Below, piece after piece: positions 42,791-52,323 of a stretch of 64,000 nt of DNA. A program made the translations under genes and the position numbers. Position 1 is the stretch's first letter. Each line of letters starts with the position of its first letter. Below the pieces are notes generated by a model that had not been told where the DNA came from, searched no databases, and was given only the letters and a program-made list of their open reading frames with translations. The DNA lies in the NCBI RefSeq assembly GCF_003285015.1, contig NZ_QMFB01000006.1, positions 293,437-357,436 of the forward strand. Reading direction: 5' to 3'. The stretch comes from Paenibacillus contaminans. Lineage in GTDB: Bacteria > Bacillota > Bacilli > Paenibacillales > NBRC-103111.

Positions 42791-45220
42791 ATGGATCATC
42801 TATCGGGAACTTATAATGAACCGCTCGTTGTTTTATCCTGTTTGATTGCGGTTGCCGCGTCGTATTCGGCGTTGGATTTAGCGGGAAGAATCAATACGAG
42901 CAAGGGGAAGCTGCGGATGTATTGGCTTATTTGCGGGGCTGTTTCGATGGGGCTCGGCATATGGTCGATGCATTTCGTCGGGATGCTTGCGCTTTCGCTG
43001 CCGATTCGCGTCTCCTACGACATCGGACTTGTCCTGTTGTCGGTCTTGTTCGCAATCGCAGTCTCGTATATCGCACTGCTGACCGTTAACCGCAAGAAGA
43101 TGGGGAGCAAGGAGCTGCTTATATCGGGAGGGCTCATGGCGGCGGGCATATCGGGCATGCATTATGTCGGCATGGCGGGGATGCTCGTAAATACCTCCTA
43201 TAATTCCGGGCTTGTCATTCTCTCCGTCCTGATCGCCGCAACCGCATCGATCGCCGCTCTTGCGCTTTTGTCTTATTTTCGCAAGTCGAATTCGCGATAC
43301 TCGGCTTTATTTAAGCTGGGCAGCGCAGTCATTATGGGGGCTGCGATTGCTGGCATGCATTATACGGGCATGGCGGCGGCTCACTTTCATCATGGGGATG
43401 GGACCGTGTACGGCACCGGAATGCAAATCGAGCAGGAAATTATGGCTTATATCATCGTTTCGGGTACGTTCCTGATGCTGGGGATAACGCTCGTAGGCGT
43501 GCTCATAAACAATCGGTTCTCCCAGAAGGATCTGGTTCTCCAGAAAAACGAACGCTGGTACCGCTCCTTATACGAAAATAACACGGACGGCATCATATCG
43601 GTGGACAATGACGGACGCATCTTGAGCATGAATCCGGCCGTCACGAGAATCGCCGGTTTTGCTTCCGAAGATTTTGCGAACAAGCATATATCCGTGTTGG
43701 GGCTCAGCATTTCGGAAGAGCATAGGGAAAGGACGAAGACGCTTTATTACAGCTCTTTCAACGAACGGCCGGAGAGCTACGAAACGGCGATTATTAGTCC
43801 GTCCGGAACCCGAATCGAGCTCAGCATCATCAATGTTCCCGTAGTTATCGACAACCAGCTGGTCGGCAATCATATTATCGCCAGGGATATAACGGAGGAG
43901 AAACGGGCGAAGGATAAAATCAAGCATCTTGCTTTTCATGACGATTTGACGGGGCTGCCGAACCGGAGAATGTTCGATCAGAAGCTTAAACGCTTCATCG
44001 AGGAAGCGGAAATGACGCATAAGCAGTTCGCCGTTATGGTTATCGATATCGACAGGTTCAAAATGATCAACGATTCGCTCGGCCACACGTACGGCGATAT
44101 TTTCCTGAAGGCGGTCAGCGCGCGCTTTAACGAGGTGGCGGATGTCGATCATGTAACGCTCGCCCGCATGGGTGGAGACGAATTTACGATCATTTGCCCC
44201 GTCGGTGACGACGGAGATGAACCGTCCGAGCTGGCGAAACGTTTGCTGGATGGACTGAAGCTGCCTTTTCGTTTGAAGGACAATGATTTCTATATTTCGG
44301 CCAGTATCGGGATCGCGGTATATCCGAAGCACGGCAAAAGCGCCGAGCAATTGCTGAAATCCGCGGACACGGCCATGTACGACGTGAAAAAACTGGGCAA
44401 AAACGGCTACCGATACTATTCCAGCGATCTCGACAAGGAGCTGCTGGATCGGATCGAGCTGGAAGCGGATCTTAGAAAGGCAATCGAGCGAAACGAGCTG
44501 CTCGTGTACTACCAACCCCAATTCCGAGCGGAAGACAGCAGGATGGTCGGCGTTGAAGCTCTGGTCCGCTGGAAGCATCCGTCGAGAGGAATTTTGCAGC
44601 CCGGCGCGTTCATTCCGATAGCCGAGGAAGCCGGCATGATTTTTGAGATCGGCACTTGGGTTCTAAGGGAAGCCTGCAGGCAAATGCGGGAGTGGCATGT
44701 AACGGGCGGCCCGCTCATCCCGGTCGCCGTCAATTTGTCGGCCCAGCAATTTCATCAGTCCAATCTGGTAAACTATTTGCTTAACGTGCTGAATGAAACC
44801 GGGCTGGAAGCGAAATATCTCGAGCTTGAGATTACCGAGAGCATGATGATGGATGCGGCGGTTTCCGCACAAACCTTGCGCGAATTGAATCAGATCGGTG
44901 TTCGAATCAGCCTGGACGATTTCGGGACGGGGTACAGCTCGCTCGGTTATTTGAAAACATTCCCGATCCACAAGCTGAAAATCGACCGCTCCTTCATTAC
45001 GGAAATAGCGGAGAACGATAATGACAAGGCGATCGTCTCGACGATTATTTCCATGGCACAAAATCTAAATCTGGACGTAGTGGCCGAAGGCATCGAAACG
45101 AAGGATCAGCTCGATATTTTGACGCAAAACCAGTGCAAGGAATTGCAAGGCTACTATTTCAGCCGCCCGTTATCGGCTCAAGATGTCGAGAAGGCGTTTT
45201 TCATTCCGCTTCGCTCCTAG
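42791..45220 (+). CDS. MHYT-PAS-GGDEF-EAL cyclic-di-GMP turnover protein
   Basis: An 809-residue membrane signalling protein. The first 250 residues hold seven helices with three MHYT-type motifs (SMHFVGMLAL, GMHYVGMAGM, GMHYTGMAAA), thought to bind copper and sense a gas such as oxygen, CO or NO. A PAS domain follows (about 252-375, RWYRSLYENNTDGIISVDND). The GGDEF domain has the intact active loop GGDEF at 461-465, and the EAL domain has EAL at 589-591 with DDFGTGYSSLGYL. Both enzymatic signatures look complete, so it may make and break c-di-GMP. It is monocistronic and converges with the AraC gene 13 bp away. Confidence 0.95.
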   Translation: MDHLSGTYNEPLVVLSCLIAVAASYSALDLAGRINTSKGKLRMYWLICGAVSMGLGIWSMHFVGMLALSLPIRVSYDIGLVLLSVLFAIAVSYIALLTVNRKKMGSKELLISGGLMAAGISGMHYVGMAGMLVNTSYNSGLVILSVLIAATASIAALALLSYFRKSNSRYSALFKLGSAVIMGAAIAGMHYTGMAAAHFHHGDGTVYGTGMQIEQEIMAYIIVSGTFLMLGITLVGVLINNRFSQKDLVLQKNERWYRSLYENNTDGIISVDNDGRILSMNPAVTRIAGFASEDFANKHISVLGLSISEEHRERTKTLYYSSFNERPESYETAIISPSGTRIELSIINVPVVIDNQLVGNHIIARDITEEKRAKDKIKHLAFHDDLTGLPNRRMFDQKLKRFIEEAEMTHKQFAVMVIDIDRFKMINDSLGHTYGDIFLKAVSARFNEVADVDHVTLARMGGDEFTIICPVGDDGDEPSELAKRLLDGLKLPFRLKDNDFYISASIGIAVYPKHGKSAEQLLKSADTAMYDVKKLGKNGYRYYSSDLDKELLDRIELEADLRKAIERNELLVYYQPQFRAEDSRMVGVEALVRWKHPSRGILQPGAFIPIAEEAGMIFEIGTWVLREACRQMREWHVTGGPLIPVAVNLSAQQFHQSNLVNYLLNVLNETGLEAKYLELEITESMMMDAAVSAQTLRELNQIGVRISLDDFGTGYSSLGYLKTFPIHKLKIDRSFITEIAENDNDKAIVSTIISMAQNLNLDVVAEGIETKDQLDILTQNQCKELQGYYFSRPLSAQDVEKAFFIPLRS

Positions 45221-45233
45221 CGGCGATGTATTG

Positions 45234-46076
45234 CTAGCCCTGTTTCCGGTACTGGAGCGGTGACAGACGGGCTACCGATTTGAAGACTCGCCCGAAATGT
45301 GCGACGCTTTCGAAGCCGACCTGATCGGCGATGTCGATAATTTTCGTTTCCGTTTCTTTAAGCAGCCGCTGCGCTTCTTTCACCCTAATCGCGTTGACAT
45401 ATTCGACGAACGAAAAACCGGTCACTTTCTTGAACGAACGGCTCAAATAATGCGGACTCATATAAAACTTATCCGACAGATCATGCAGCGTAAGCGGCAT
45501 CGCGTAGTATTGATTGATGTAACGGACGATTTCGGTCACTTTGCCGTGCAGGGGCGATTCCGCCGCAAGCGCGGTCGTTGTGTGCTTCTCGAGTTTTCGG
45601 CTTGCGAACAGCAGCAGCTCGATCAGCAAATGCTTCATGTAAAGCTCGAAGCCCGTGCCCTGCGCATGGGCTTCTTTCGTCAGCTTATGCAGAAGATGCT
45701 CGACGAACATACGTTCTTGAACGTTTAAACTGAGCACCCTCCCGGACGAATGGGTAAAGGGCTCGAACAAGAAACGGCTGCCTGCGTACTCTTGCGTGTA
45801 AGCGTCGCTGAAGTTGATGAGAACGCGCTCGTGCTGCGGGTTTTCCGCGTTTAAAGAACTGTGCAGATCAAGCTTGTTGATAAAAACGAGATCGCCTTGC
45901 TGCAGCTTGTATGTCCTGTCCTTTATGAAATAGAATCGTTCCCCGGCAAGCAGATAGTAAATCTCGTAATTGCGATGAAAATGATTCGTTCTCTCGAACG
46001 GCTCCGTTCTCCGGATATGGTGGATGTACAAATCGTCGTCTTCCGCGCCATAGCTGACGGCGGCCATATCGCTCAT
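45234..46076 (-). CDS. AraC-family regulator with cupin sensor
   Basis: A 280-residue regulator on the minus strand. The N-terminal cupin domain (HFHRNYEIYYLLAGERFYFI, LQQGDLVFINKLDLHS) likely binds a sugar acid. The C-terminal 100 residues form the AraC double helix-turn-helix (MPLTLHDLSDKFYMSPHYLS, then ETKIIDIADQVGFESVAHFG). The longer open frame would add a hydrophobic lead of 54 residues without a ribosome site; ATG 46076 has GGCGGAG 7 bp upstream and is preferred. It is divergent from the uronate genes, which it probably regulates. Confidence 0.92.
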   Translation of the reverse strand: MSDMAAVSYGAEDDDLYIHHIRRTEPFERTNHFHRNYEIYYLLAGERFYFIKDRTYKLQQGDLVFINKLDLHSSLNAENPQHERVLINFSDAYTQEYAGSRFLFEPFTHSSGRVLSLNVQERMFVEHLLHKLTKEAHAQGTGFELYMKHLLIELLLFASRKLEKHTTTALAAESPLHGKVTEIVRYINQYYAMPLTLHDLSDKFYMSPHYLSRSFKKVTGFSFVEYVNAIRVKEAQRLLKETETKIIDIADQVGFESVAHFGRVFKSVARLSPLQYRKQG

Positions 46077-46204
46077 GCCGAATCTCCGCCTTCCTCCGCT
46101 TAAATAAACAGCTGATCTTAGTATATCAAAAAATGTCCCCATCAAGACAAGATATGCAAGAAAATAGCGAATACAGGCAAAAAAGGCGAAGAAAAATAAC
46201 GGAT

Positions 46205-46239
46205 ATTGTTCTATGATGAGCGTATACGGCACGAACAAT
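46205..46239. promoter_or_regulatory. Candidate operator between the AraC gene and the uronate genes
   Basis: ATTGTTC (46205-46211) and GAACAAT (46233-46239) are an exact inverted pair 21 bp apart, immediately before the AAGGAGG ribosome site of the epimerase gene. It may be a binding site for the divergent AraC regulator, although AraC proteins usually prefer direct repeats. Confidence 0.35.
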
Positions 46240-46260
46240 GATAAGGAGGCTTCATTTTAT

Positions 46261-47754
46261 ATGGCAAATGTAGTGGCAATCGCGCAATCGATCAAAGAAG
46301 GTCGAACAATAACCGTTTCGGAACCCGAAATCCGCACATATCCCGCATCGTTTGACGTTAGCGGCGGCACCTCTTGCATCATGATTAAGGAAGACGGCGT
46401 CAGAAAGCTGCTTGCAGCAGGCGCGGGCCCGCTTTATGACGAGCTGCAAGGCGAAGAGCGTGACGGAGGCAAAGTTTGCGGACTTTCCCACGCCAACAGG
46501 CTGGTGCTGAACCGTCATTTTCCCTATACGGCGCCTCAGGCCTTCGGCACTCAAGTAGCGACGATCGGGCTCGGCGACAGACTCGGCCTGGCGGGTCCCG
46601 GACATGTAAAAACGGTGCGCGGAAGAGCGGTGAAGCCGATATTGGCGCAGCAAAGCATTCGCGAGCTTACGCTTACCGGACGCGATTATAAGGAAGTGGT
46701 CGACGCGGCGAGCTTTGCCGTTTATCAGGAAGGGTACAGAGACGGCTTCGGCGCGGATGGCGATCATCTGAAAGCCGAAGCGGATATCCGCTTGGCTCTG
46801 GAGCTTGGTTTTACGATGCTGACGCTCGACTGTTCGGAGAAAATCGACAATACGATCGAAGGACTTTCGGCGATCGAGATCGAGACGAAGTACAATACAC
46901 TTCCGGCTAGCGTTCGGGAGCACTATGAAGGCCGTTATTTGAACCAATCGTTTACCGTGGAAAACAGCGTCATTCGTTTCGATAAAGGCAGCTTGATGAA
47001 AAACGCGCTTATTTACGGCGAAGCGATCTCGTTCATGGCGCATATTTATGAGACATACATCAAGACGGCGGACAGAGCGGTCGACTTCGAAATTTCAATC
47101 GACGAAACGTTGACGCCGACCGACCCCGAATCGCATTTTCTCGTCGCAAACGAGCTGTACGCCCAGGACATTGCCATCTACAGCATGGCGCCGCGTTTTT
47201 GCGGGGAGTTTCAGAAGGGAATCGATTATATCGGCGATGTTGCGCAATTCGAGCGGGAACTGATCGTGCATGCGGCGATCGCCGATCATTTCGGCTACAA
47301 GCTGAGCATTCACTCCGGCAGCGACAAGTTCAGCGTATTCCCGCTGATCGGCAAGTATACGAAAGGACGCTTCCACGTCAAAACGGCCGGTACGAACTGG
47401 CTGGAAGCGGTACGAACGGTCGCCGTCGTCAATCCGGACCTGTACCGCCGTATGCACCGGTATGCGTACGATCATTTTGAAGAAGCGAAGGCTTATTATC
47501 ACGTTACGACCGATATCGGCGCGATAAAGCCGCTCGACGAGGTGTCCGACGATCGGCTGCCCGAATATATGGAGGACGATAATGCGCGCCAGCTGATCCA
47601 TATTACGTACGGCATTTTGCTTCAGGCGAAGACGGCGGAAGGCGGCTCGATGTTTAAGGAGGAATTTTACCGGACGTTAAACGAGCAGGAAGAGGCCTAC
47701 GATCAGTCGCTAGTCCGCCATATCGGTAAACACTTGGATTTGCTCGGCAAATAA
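46261..47754 (+). CDS. uxaE: Tagaturonate epimerase-family protein (UxaE)
   Basis: A 497-residue cytosolic enzyme expected to interconvert D-tagaturonate and D-fructuronate, a bypass that lets galacturonate join the glucuronate route. Recognised by overall similarity (GLSHANRLVLNRHFPYTAPQ, FTMLTLDCSEKIDNTIEGLS, LSIHSGSDKFSVFPLIGKYT). ATG 46261 has AAGGAGG 11 bp upstream; a longer frame from 46213 is unsupported. The glucuronate isomerase gene follows by 37 bp. Together they turn galacturonate into fructuronate. No uxuA or uxuB is in the window. Confidence 0.88.
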   Translation: MANVVAIAQSIKEGRTITVSEPEIRTYPASFDVSGGTSCIMIKEDGVRKLLAAGAGPLYDELQGEERDGGKVCGLSHANRLVLNRHFPYTAPQAFGTQVATIGLGDRLGLAGPGHVKTVRGRAVKPILAQQSIRELTLTGRDYKEVVDAASFAVYQEGYRDGFGADGDHLKAEADIRLALELGFTMLTLDCSEKIDNTIEGLSAIEIETKYNTLPASVREHYEGRYLNQSFTVENSVIRFDKGSLMKNALIYGEAISFMAHIYETYIKTADRAVDFEISIDETLTPTDPESHFLVANELYAQDIAIYSMAPRFCGEFQKGIDYIGDVAQFERELIVHAAIADHFGYKLSIHSGSDKFSVFPLIGKYTKGRFHVKTAGTNWLEAVRTVAVVNPDLYRRMHRYAYDHFEEAKAYYHVTTDIGAIKPLDEVSDDRLPEYMEDDNARQLIHITYGILLQAKTAEGGSMFKEEFYRTLNEQEEAYDQSLVRHIGKHLDLLGK

Positions 47755-47791
47755 CATTCCGATCCGTCTCTCAGGAAGGAGAAAGTCGAAC

Positions 47792-49066
47792 ATGGCGATT
47801 CGAACGAAGGAACAACTGCGCGATTTCGTGCATGAAACGGTGCGGACGACGCCGATTACCGACATTCATACGCATCTGTTTACGGAAGCTTTCGGCGATC
47901 TGCTGCTGTGGGGGATCGACGAGCTGCTTACTTATCATTATTTGGTCGCGGAAACGCTTCGCTTCCATCCGCAGCTGCCGTACGAATCGTTCTGGGCGAT
48001 GTCGAAGCGGGAGCAAGCCGATCTTGTCTGGCAAACGCTGTTTATCGACCATACGCCCTACAGCGAAGCATGCCGCGGCGTCCTGACGGTTCTTTGCAAG
48101 CTTGGACTTGACGTGGAGAGCCGCGATCTGGCCTCGTACCGCGCGTACTTCGAGGTGACTCCATTAAACGAGCATATTACGAATATATTTCGTTTGGCGG
48201 GCGTAACCTCGGCTTGCATGACGAACGATCCGTTCGTCGATAAAGAGAGAGAGGCGTGGGTGGCGCTTGCCGAAGTCGATCCGCGTTTCCATACGGCGCT
48301 GCGTATCGATCCGCTTCTGAACCAGTGGGAGACGACATGGAGCAAGCTTGCGGATTGGGGCTACGAGGTGGAGGAAGCGTTGACGGAACGTTCCTATGCG
48401 GGTATCCGCCGTTTCCTGAACGATTGGATCGACCGGATGAATCCGCTGTATATGGCGGTTTCGCTGCCGCCTTCCTTCGCTTTTCCGGAGGATTCGGCGC
48501 GCGGGCGTATCATCGCGAATGCGATCGTGCCGGTAGCGCGCGAGCGCGATATTCCTTTTGCCATGATGATCGGCGTGAAGAAGCGGGTCAATCCGGCGCT
48601 TGGCGACGCCGGCGACAGCGTCGGCAAAGCGGATGTTACTGCGGTTGAAGCCATTTGCGCGTTATATCCGGAAAATAAATTTCTGGTGACGATGCTGTCC
48701 CGAGACAATCAACATGAGCTGGCGGTAGCGGCGCGGAAATTCCGCAATCTGCTCGTTTTCGGCTGCTGGTGGTTCCTAAACAATCCCAGCTTGATCGAAG
48801 AGATAACGCGTATGCGCTTCGAGCTGCTCGGGACGAGCGTTATTCCGCAGCATTCCGATTGCCGGGTGCTCGACCAAATGCTTTATAAATGGGATCATTC
48901 CCGGAGCATTATCGCAAAAGTGCTGACCGATAAGTACGGCGATATTATGGACACCGGCTGGATGCCGGCCGAGACGGAAATCAAGCGCGACGTGGCCGAC
49001 CTTTTCGGCGAAACGTTCTGGCGTTTTCTTGGAAAGCCGAATCCGGCCAGGGCAGTGGAAGCGTAG
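47792..49066 (+). CDS. uxaC: Glucuronate (uronate) isomerase
   Basis: A 424-residue amidohydrolase-fold isomerase converting D-glucuronate or D-galacturonate to the ketose form. The metal motif is DIHTHLF with His26 and His28; further family segments are FLNDWIDRMNPLYMAVSLPP and LVFGCWWFLNNPSLIEEITR. It is about 45 residues shorter than the E. coli enzyme (about 470), so it belongs to a compact subgroup. Ribosome site AGGAAGGAGAAAG precedes ATG 47792. It is the second gene of the uronate operon and is followed by a strong terminator. Confidence 0.9.
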   Translation: MAIRTKEQLRDFVHETVRTTPITDIHTHLFTEAFGDLLLWGIDELLTYHYLVAETLRFHPQLPYESFWAMSKREQADLVWQTLFIDHTPYSEACRGVLTVLCKLGLDVESRDLASYRAYFEVTPLNEHITNIFRLAGVTSACMTNDPFVDKEREAWVALAEVDPRFHTALRIDPLLNQWETTWSKLADWGYEVEEALTERSYAGIRRFLNDWIDRMNPLYMAVSLPPSFAFPEDSARGRIIANAIVPVARERDIPFAMMIGVKKRVNPALGDAGDSVGKADVTAVEAICALYPENKFLVTMLSRDNQHELAVAARKFRNLLVFGCWWFLNNPSLIEEITRMRFELLGTSVIPQHSDCRVLDQMLYKWDHSRSIIAKVLTDKYGDIMDTGWMPAETEIKRDVADLFGETFWRFLGKPNPARAVEA

Positions 49067-49111
49067 GAATTATTATTTGCTATTAAAGAGAAGCGGCTCG
49101 TTTCGCTTGAC

Positions 49112-49164
49112 GGTTTGCCTTGTATCCGAGTATCATGAGCGGATAGCCGAGGCAAACCTTTTTT
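49112..49164 (+). terminator. Rho-independent terminator after the uronate operon
   Basis: GGTTTGCCT and AGGCAAACC pair exactly (9 bp) with a 29-nt loop that has some internal pairing, followed by six T. Confidence 0.8.
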
Positions 49165-49236
49165 GCGTGCCGGCCGGTTACGAGACTCATATTTGCGGGA
49201 AACGGCGTATACAATCGTTAATGCATAGGAGAGGAC

Positions 49237-49869
49237 ATGATGAACCCTTTTGGTCGAATCGTCCGTACGGAAGCGGAACTGAAAGAATTGGCGGGCAGCC
49301 CGAGTCCGCTTGCCGTTAATAAGGCGATCCCGGTGCTTGACGGTCATTGCCGCGATTTTATCGCGAAAGCGCCGATCGTTTTTATCGCTACGGCGGATGC
49401 AGCCGGCGCGTGCGACGTATCGCCGAGAGGAGATGCGCCCGGCTTCACGGCGGTGATCGATGACAAGCATCTGCTCATACCCGAGCGTCCGGGCAACCGG
49501 CGCTTCGATTCGATGCGCAATATTTTGGATAATCCTCAAATCGGCTTGATTTATATAATCCCGGGGCTGGAGGAAACGCTTCGTATCAGCGGAAAGGCTT
49601 GCATCGTCAAGGACACCGACTGTTTGGCTCCGCTTGAAGCCCAAGGGAAAATTCCGCTGTTCGGGATCGGCGTGGAAGTGGAGCAGTGCTTCGTCCATTG
49701 TGCGAAGGCGTTCAAACGGTCTAAGCTTTGGGATTCCGCTTCGTGGCCGGCCGAAGAAAGCCTGCCCTCCGCTGCGAGAATGCTGGCGGACCATGCGGGG
49801 GCGACGGGGCTGACGGAGAAGGACATAACGGCTGCGCTTAAGGAAAGCTATGAGAAAAGGCTGTATTGA
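49237..49869 (+). CDS. PPOX-class flavoprotein (pyridoxamine-phosphate-oxidase-like)
   Basis: A 210-residue split-barrel flavin-binding protein. PIVFIATADAAGACDVSPRG followed by DAPGF and DKHLLIPERPGNRRFDSMRN is the pattern of the MSMEG_1061/DR_2398-type PPOX subgroup, which bind FMN or F420 and reduce small molecules. The start is ATG 49237 (or ATG 49240) after AGGAGAGG. It is a single-gene unit behind the uronate terminator. The substrate is unknown and no link to the uronate genes is evident. Confidence 0.88.
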   Translation: MMNPFGRIVRTEAELKELAGSPSPLAVNKAIPVLDGHCRDFIAKAPIVFIATADAAGACDVSPRGDAPGFTAVIDDKHLLIPERPGNRRFDSMRNILDNPQIGLIYIIPGLEETLRISGKACIVKDTDCLAPLEAQGKIPLFGIGVEVEQCFVHCAKAFKRSKLWDSASWPAEESLPSAARMLADHAGATGLTEKDITAALKESYEKRLY

Positions 49870-49975
49870 AAAATCGCCGTGATTAAGCCGGCATAACCTA
49901 CTTCCCGACTATGAAAATAAGCCTTACATCCCGTTACCAAATATTATTTTTGCTACTGCCGACCCAAAAAGAGTC

Positions 49976-51361
49976 ATGAATCCGAACATTATGGAATATG
50001 AAAAAAACGGGGTGATACCGTTGAAGCCAATATCGAATCGATATGAAATCAAGGAATTGATTGCACCGCTTCTTGGCGGTCAGTTATATATAGGCAAAGA
50101 CATGTCGCTCATGCGATACGTGTTTCTTTATGAAATTCCGGTACGTCAAGGGGTGCCGATCGAGCCTTATATTCAAAAAATCGGCAAAGTGATGCAGGTA
50201 TCCACGCACACGCAATTTTTGCATATTTTGGACGTCGAGATGGCAGAGGAACAGGTCCGGATCGTCCTTACGCATCGTGAAGGCTGTATGTTCAAGCAAT
50301 ATACCGGACGGCATTCGATGACGTTCCAGGAAGCGGTCGCGATGATCGTGCAATTTGGCCGTGTCATGCTGGACGCCGCCGAGGAACGGTCGATGGAATT
50401 CTCACTGCATCCCGGGAATATTTGGATAACGGACGATCAAAAGATTAACGTCATTAATAGCTGGGATCGTCCGGCGGAACGGCAGCGTTTATCCAAAGAA
50501 CTGGTTGCTTTGCTGCTGCAGCTTGTAAGCCGGTCGAGCGTGCTGCCCTCGGATGGCCAGCGTGTCGAAGCCGAATTTCGCAAACATTTGAACGGATTGC
50601 CGGCGTCAAGCAGGGAAGCCGTCATTTCGACTTTGACGAACGCATGGAATGGAAGACTGTCGCTGAATGCGTTCATACAGAACTTGCAGCATTTGATGCA
50701 GGGGGGCGCCAAAGAGAGCGCAGGCCGGGGAGTAACGCCGCCTCCTGAACGGATAAGGCGGGCTCCGGTTATTCAAGAACCCAGCCCGCAAAAGAAGCCT
50801 ATCGAAAAAGAACGGGAAGCGGAGCAGATTCCGGATGAGGAAACCGAAGAGAAGCCGCGCGACAGACGGCTGTATCGTTTGAGCAAACGGTTATGGCAAG
50901 GACTCGGCTTGGCGGCTTTGACGATCGCCGTATTTATCGGCGTCTTTACTTTGTTGATCCAGTCTACCGACAGCAAAGGGAAACAAGCGGGCTCAGCGGT
51001 AACGCCTACCCCGGACCGGCAAAGCTCCAAGCCGTCGGACACATCGAAGCCAAGCCCGAGCTCGAGTTCCAAAACGTCGCCGACGCCTTCGAAAAAACCG
51101 TCCGAGCAGCCTTCGCCGAGTCCGTCGCCTTCGGCTGACCCTCCCGCGCAAAGCGGAGGACCGGTGAGCGTTCCGAATCTTATCGGGCTGGCCAGAGATG
51201 CGGCGGAGAAACAAGCGTTAGCGAACGGATTGCGCTTCGAATTCGTCATCGAAGTGAACGAAATGGCGGCAGGAAACGTATTTAAGCAAGAGCCGGCGGC
51301 AAACGAGACGGCGGCGAAAGGCGACAGGATCAAGTTCTGGGTCAGCAAAGGTCCCCAATAA
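49976..51361 (+). CDS. Membrane pseudokinase with a C-terminal PASTA domain
   Basis: A protein of up to 461 residues. The N-terminal 250 residues follow the outline of a Ser/Thr kinase, but the catalytic loop reads SLHPGNIWIT in place of HRDxKPxN and the DFG position reads NSW, so the catalytic and metal-binding Asp residues are missing. A charged Pro/Glu linker is followed by one helix (about 304-326), a Ser/Pro/Thr-rich outer spacer, and a single PASTA domain (about 393-461, VSVPNLIGLARDAAEKQALA). It resembles PrkC but is probably a non-catalytic wall-muropeptide sensor or scaffold. The start is unclear: TTG 50021 has GGGGTGAT upstream, while ATG 49976 has a weak site. Confidence 0.75.
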   Translation: MNPNIMEYEKNGVIPLKPISNRYEIKELIAPLLGGQLYIGKDMSLMRYVFLYEIPVRQGVPIEPYIQKIGKVMQVSTHTQFLHILDVEMAEEQVRIVLTHREGCMFKQYTGRHSMTFQEAVAMIVQFGRVMLDAAEERSMEFSLHPGNIWITDDQKINVINSWDRPAERQRLSKELVALLLQLVSRSSVLPSDGQRVEAEFRKHLNGLPASSREAVISTLTNAWNGRLSLNAFIQNLQHLMQGGAKESAGRGVTPPPERIRRAPVIQEPSPQKKPIEKEREAEQIPDEETEEKPRDRRLYRLSKRLWQGLGLAALTIAVFIGVFTLLIQSTDSKGKQAGSAVTPTPDRQSSKPSDTSKPSPSSSSKTSPTPSKKPSEQPSPSPSPSADPPAQSGGPVSVPNLIGLARDAAEKQALANGLRFEFVIEVNEMAAGNVFKQEPAANETAAKGDRIKFWVSKGPQ

Positions 51362-51470
51362 CGAGCGATTCCCGTCCTCGGATTGCACCGGGGATGCTTT
51401 TCGTATATAATACAAACATATGTTCGATATAGAGAGAGATGACACCGGCGTTCGGTCATGGAGGGGAAGC

Positions 51471-52115
51471 ATGAAAGGGTCGACTCACTTAGCTATCGGT
51501 ACGGTAATCGGAGCGGCCGCCGCCGTTTATTATCCATTTTCATGGAATAACGCGGCCTTGTATGTGGCGGTGTCGGCGTTCTCCGCTTTGAGCGCGGATT
51601 TGGACGGTCCCAGCATGTTGAGCAGCAAGCTCGGGAAAGTATCCAAAATAGTCCGCGAGGTTGTCATATGGGCGGGCGCCCTGCTGATGGCCGTCGCCGC
51701 TTATTTGCTGCTGGTGCAGCGCGAGTTTTATCCGGAGCTTACGGCCGGGGCGGTTATGGTTTTTCTGCTCGGCTTTGTCGCGAAGGAAGGCGCCATACGC
51801 AATGCTTTGGTCAGCGCGGTCGGCTTAGGGCTCATATATGCCGGGTTCGATATACAGCAGAACTGGCTGATGGGGTTCGGTTTGTTTGTCGTTTGGGCGC
51901 CTTGGCTTAAGCATAGAGGGATGACGCACACGATTTGGGCGGTGTTCGCATGGGGAGCGATCGGCTGGGGATTGCAGCAGCAGCTGCAGATCGAAGGCAT
52001 TGCGGCCGTTTCCGTCATCGGTTACGTTTCGCATCTGGTTGCGGATACGCTGACGCCGAGCGGCGTCAAATGGCTGTACCCGATTTACAGAAGATCGATC
52101 AAGCTGCGCGTATAA
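51471..52115 (+). CDS. Metal-dependent membrane hydrolase, DUF457/YdjM family
   Basis: A 214-residue membrane protein with four to five helices. The family metal motifs are visible: STHLAIG near the N-terminus, SADLDGPSML near 44 and KHRGMTHTIWA near 145. ATG 51471 has GGAGGGG 4 bp upstream; an upstream in-frame ATG at 51420 is unsupported. The family's reaction is not well defined, though phospholipase-like or LexA-regulated membrane roles have been suggested for relatives. It stands alone. Confidence 0.85.
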   Translation: MKGSTHLAIGTVIGAAAAVYYPFSWNNAALYVAVSAFSALSADLDGPSMLSSKLGKVSKIVREVVIWAGALLMAVAAYLLLVQREFYPELTAGAVMVFLLGFVAKEGAIRNALVSAVGLGLIYAGFDIQQNWLMGFGLFVVWAPWLKHRGMTHTIWAVFAWGAIGWGLQQQLQIEGIAAVSVIGYVSHLVADTLTPSGVKWLYPIYRRSIKLRV

Positions 52116-52323
52116 CGGGTTAAGCAGTTAGCGCATCGCCATTTCGGATCGGCTGCTATTGCAGCGTGTTTCGGATAGAATCGTTATGCCGGCCGGGCTT
52201 TTTACCTATCTTCGGAAGTAGTTGCCCGGTCCGCGCGTTCGTTATGTATTGCGCCGGCCTGTCCGAATGAGTAGACTATAGGTATGCTTTGTTTAAGATC
52301 AGGCTCGACGGAGGCGCTGCGAC

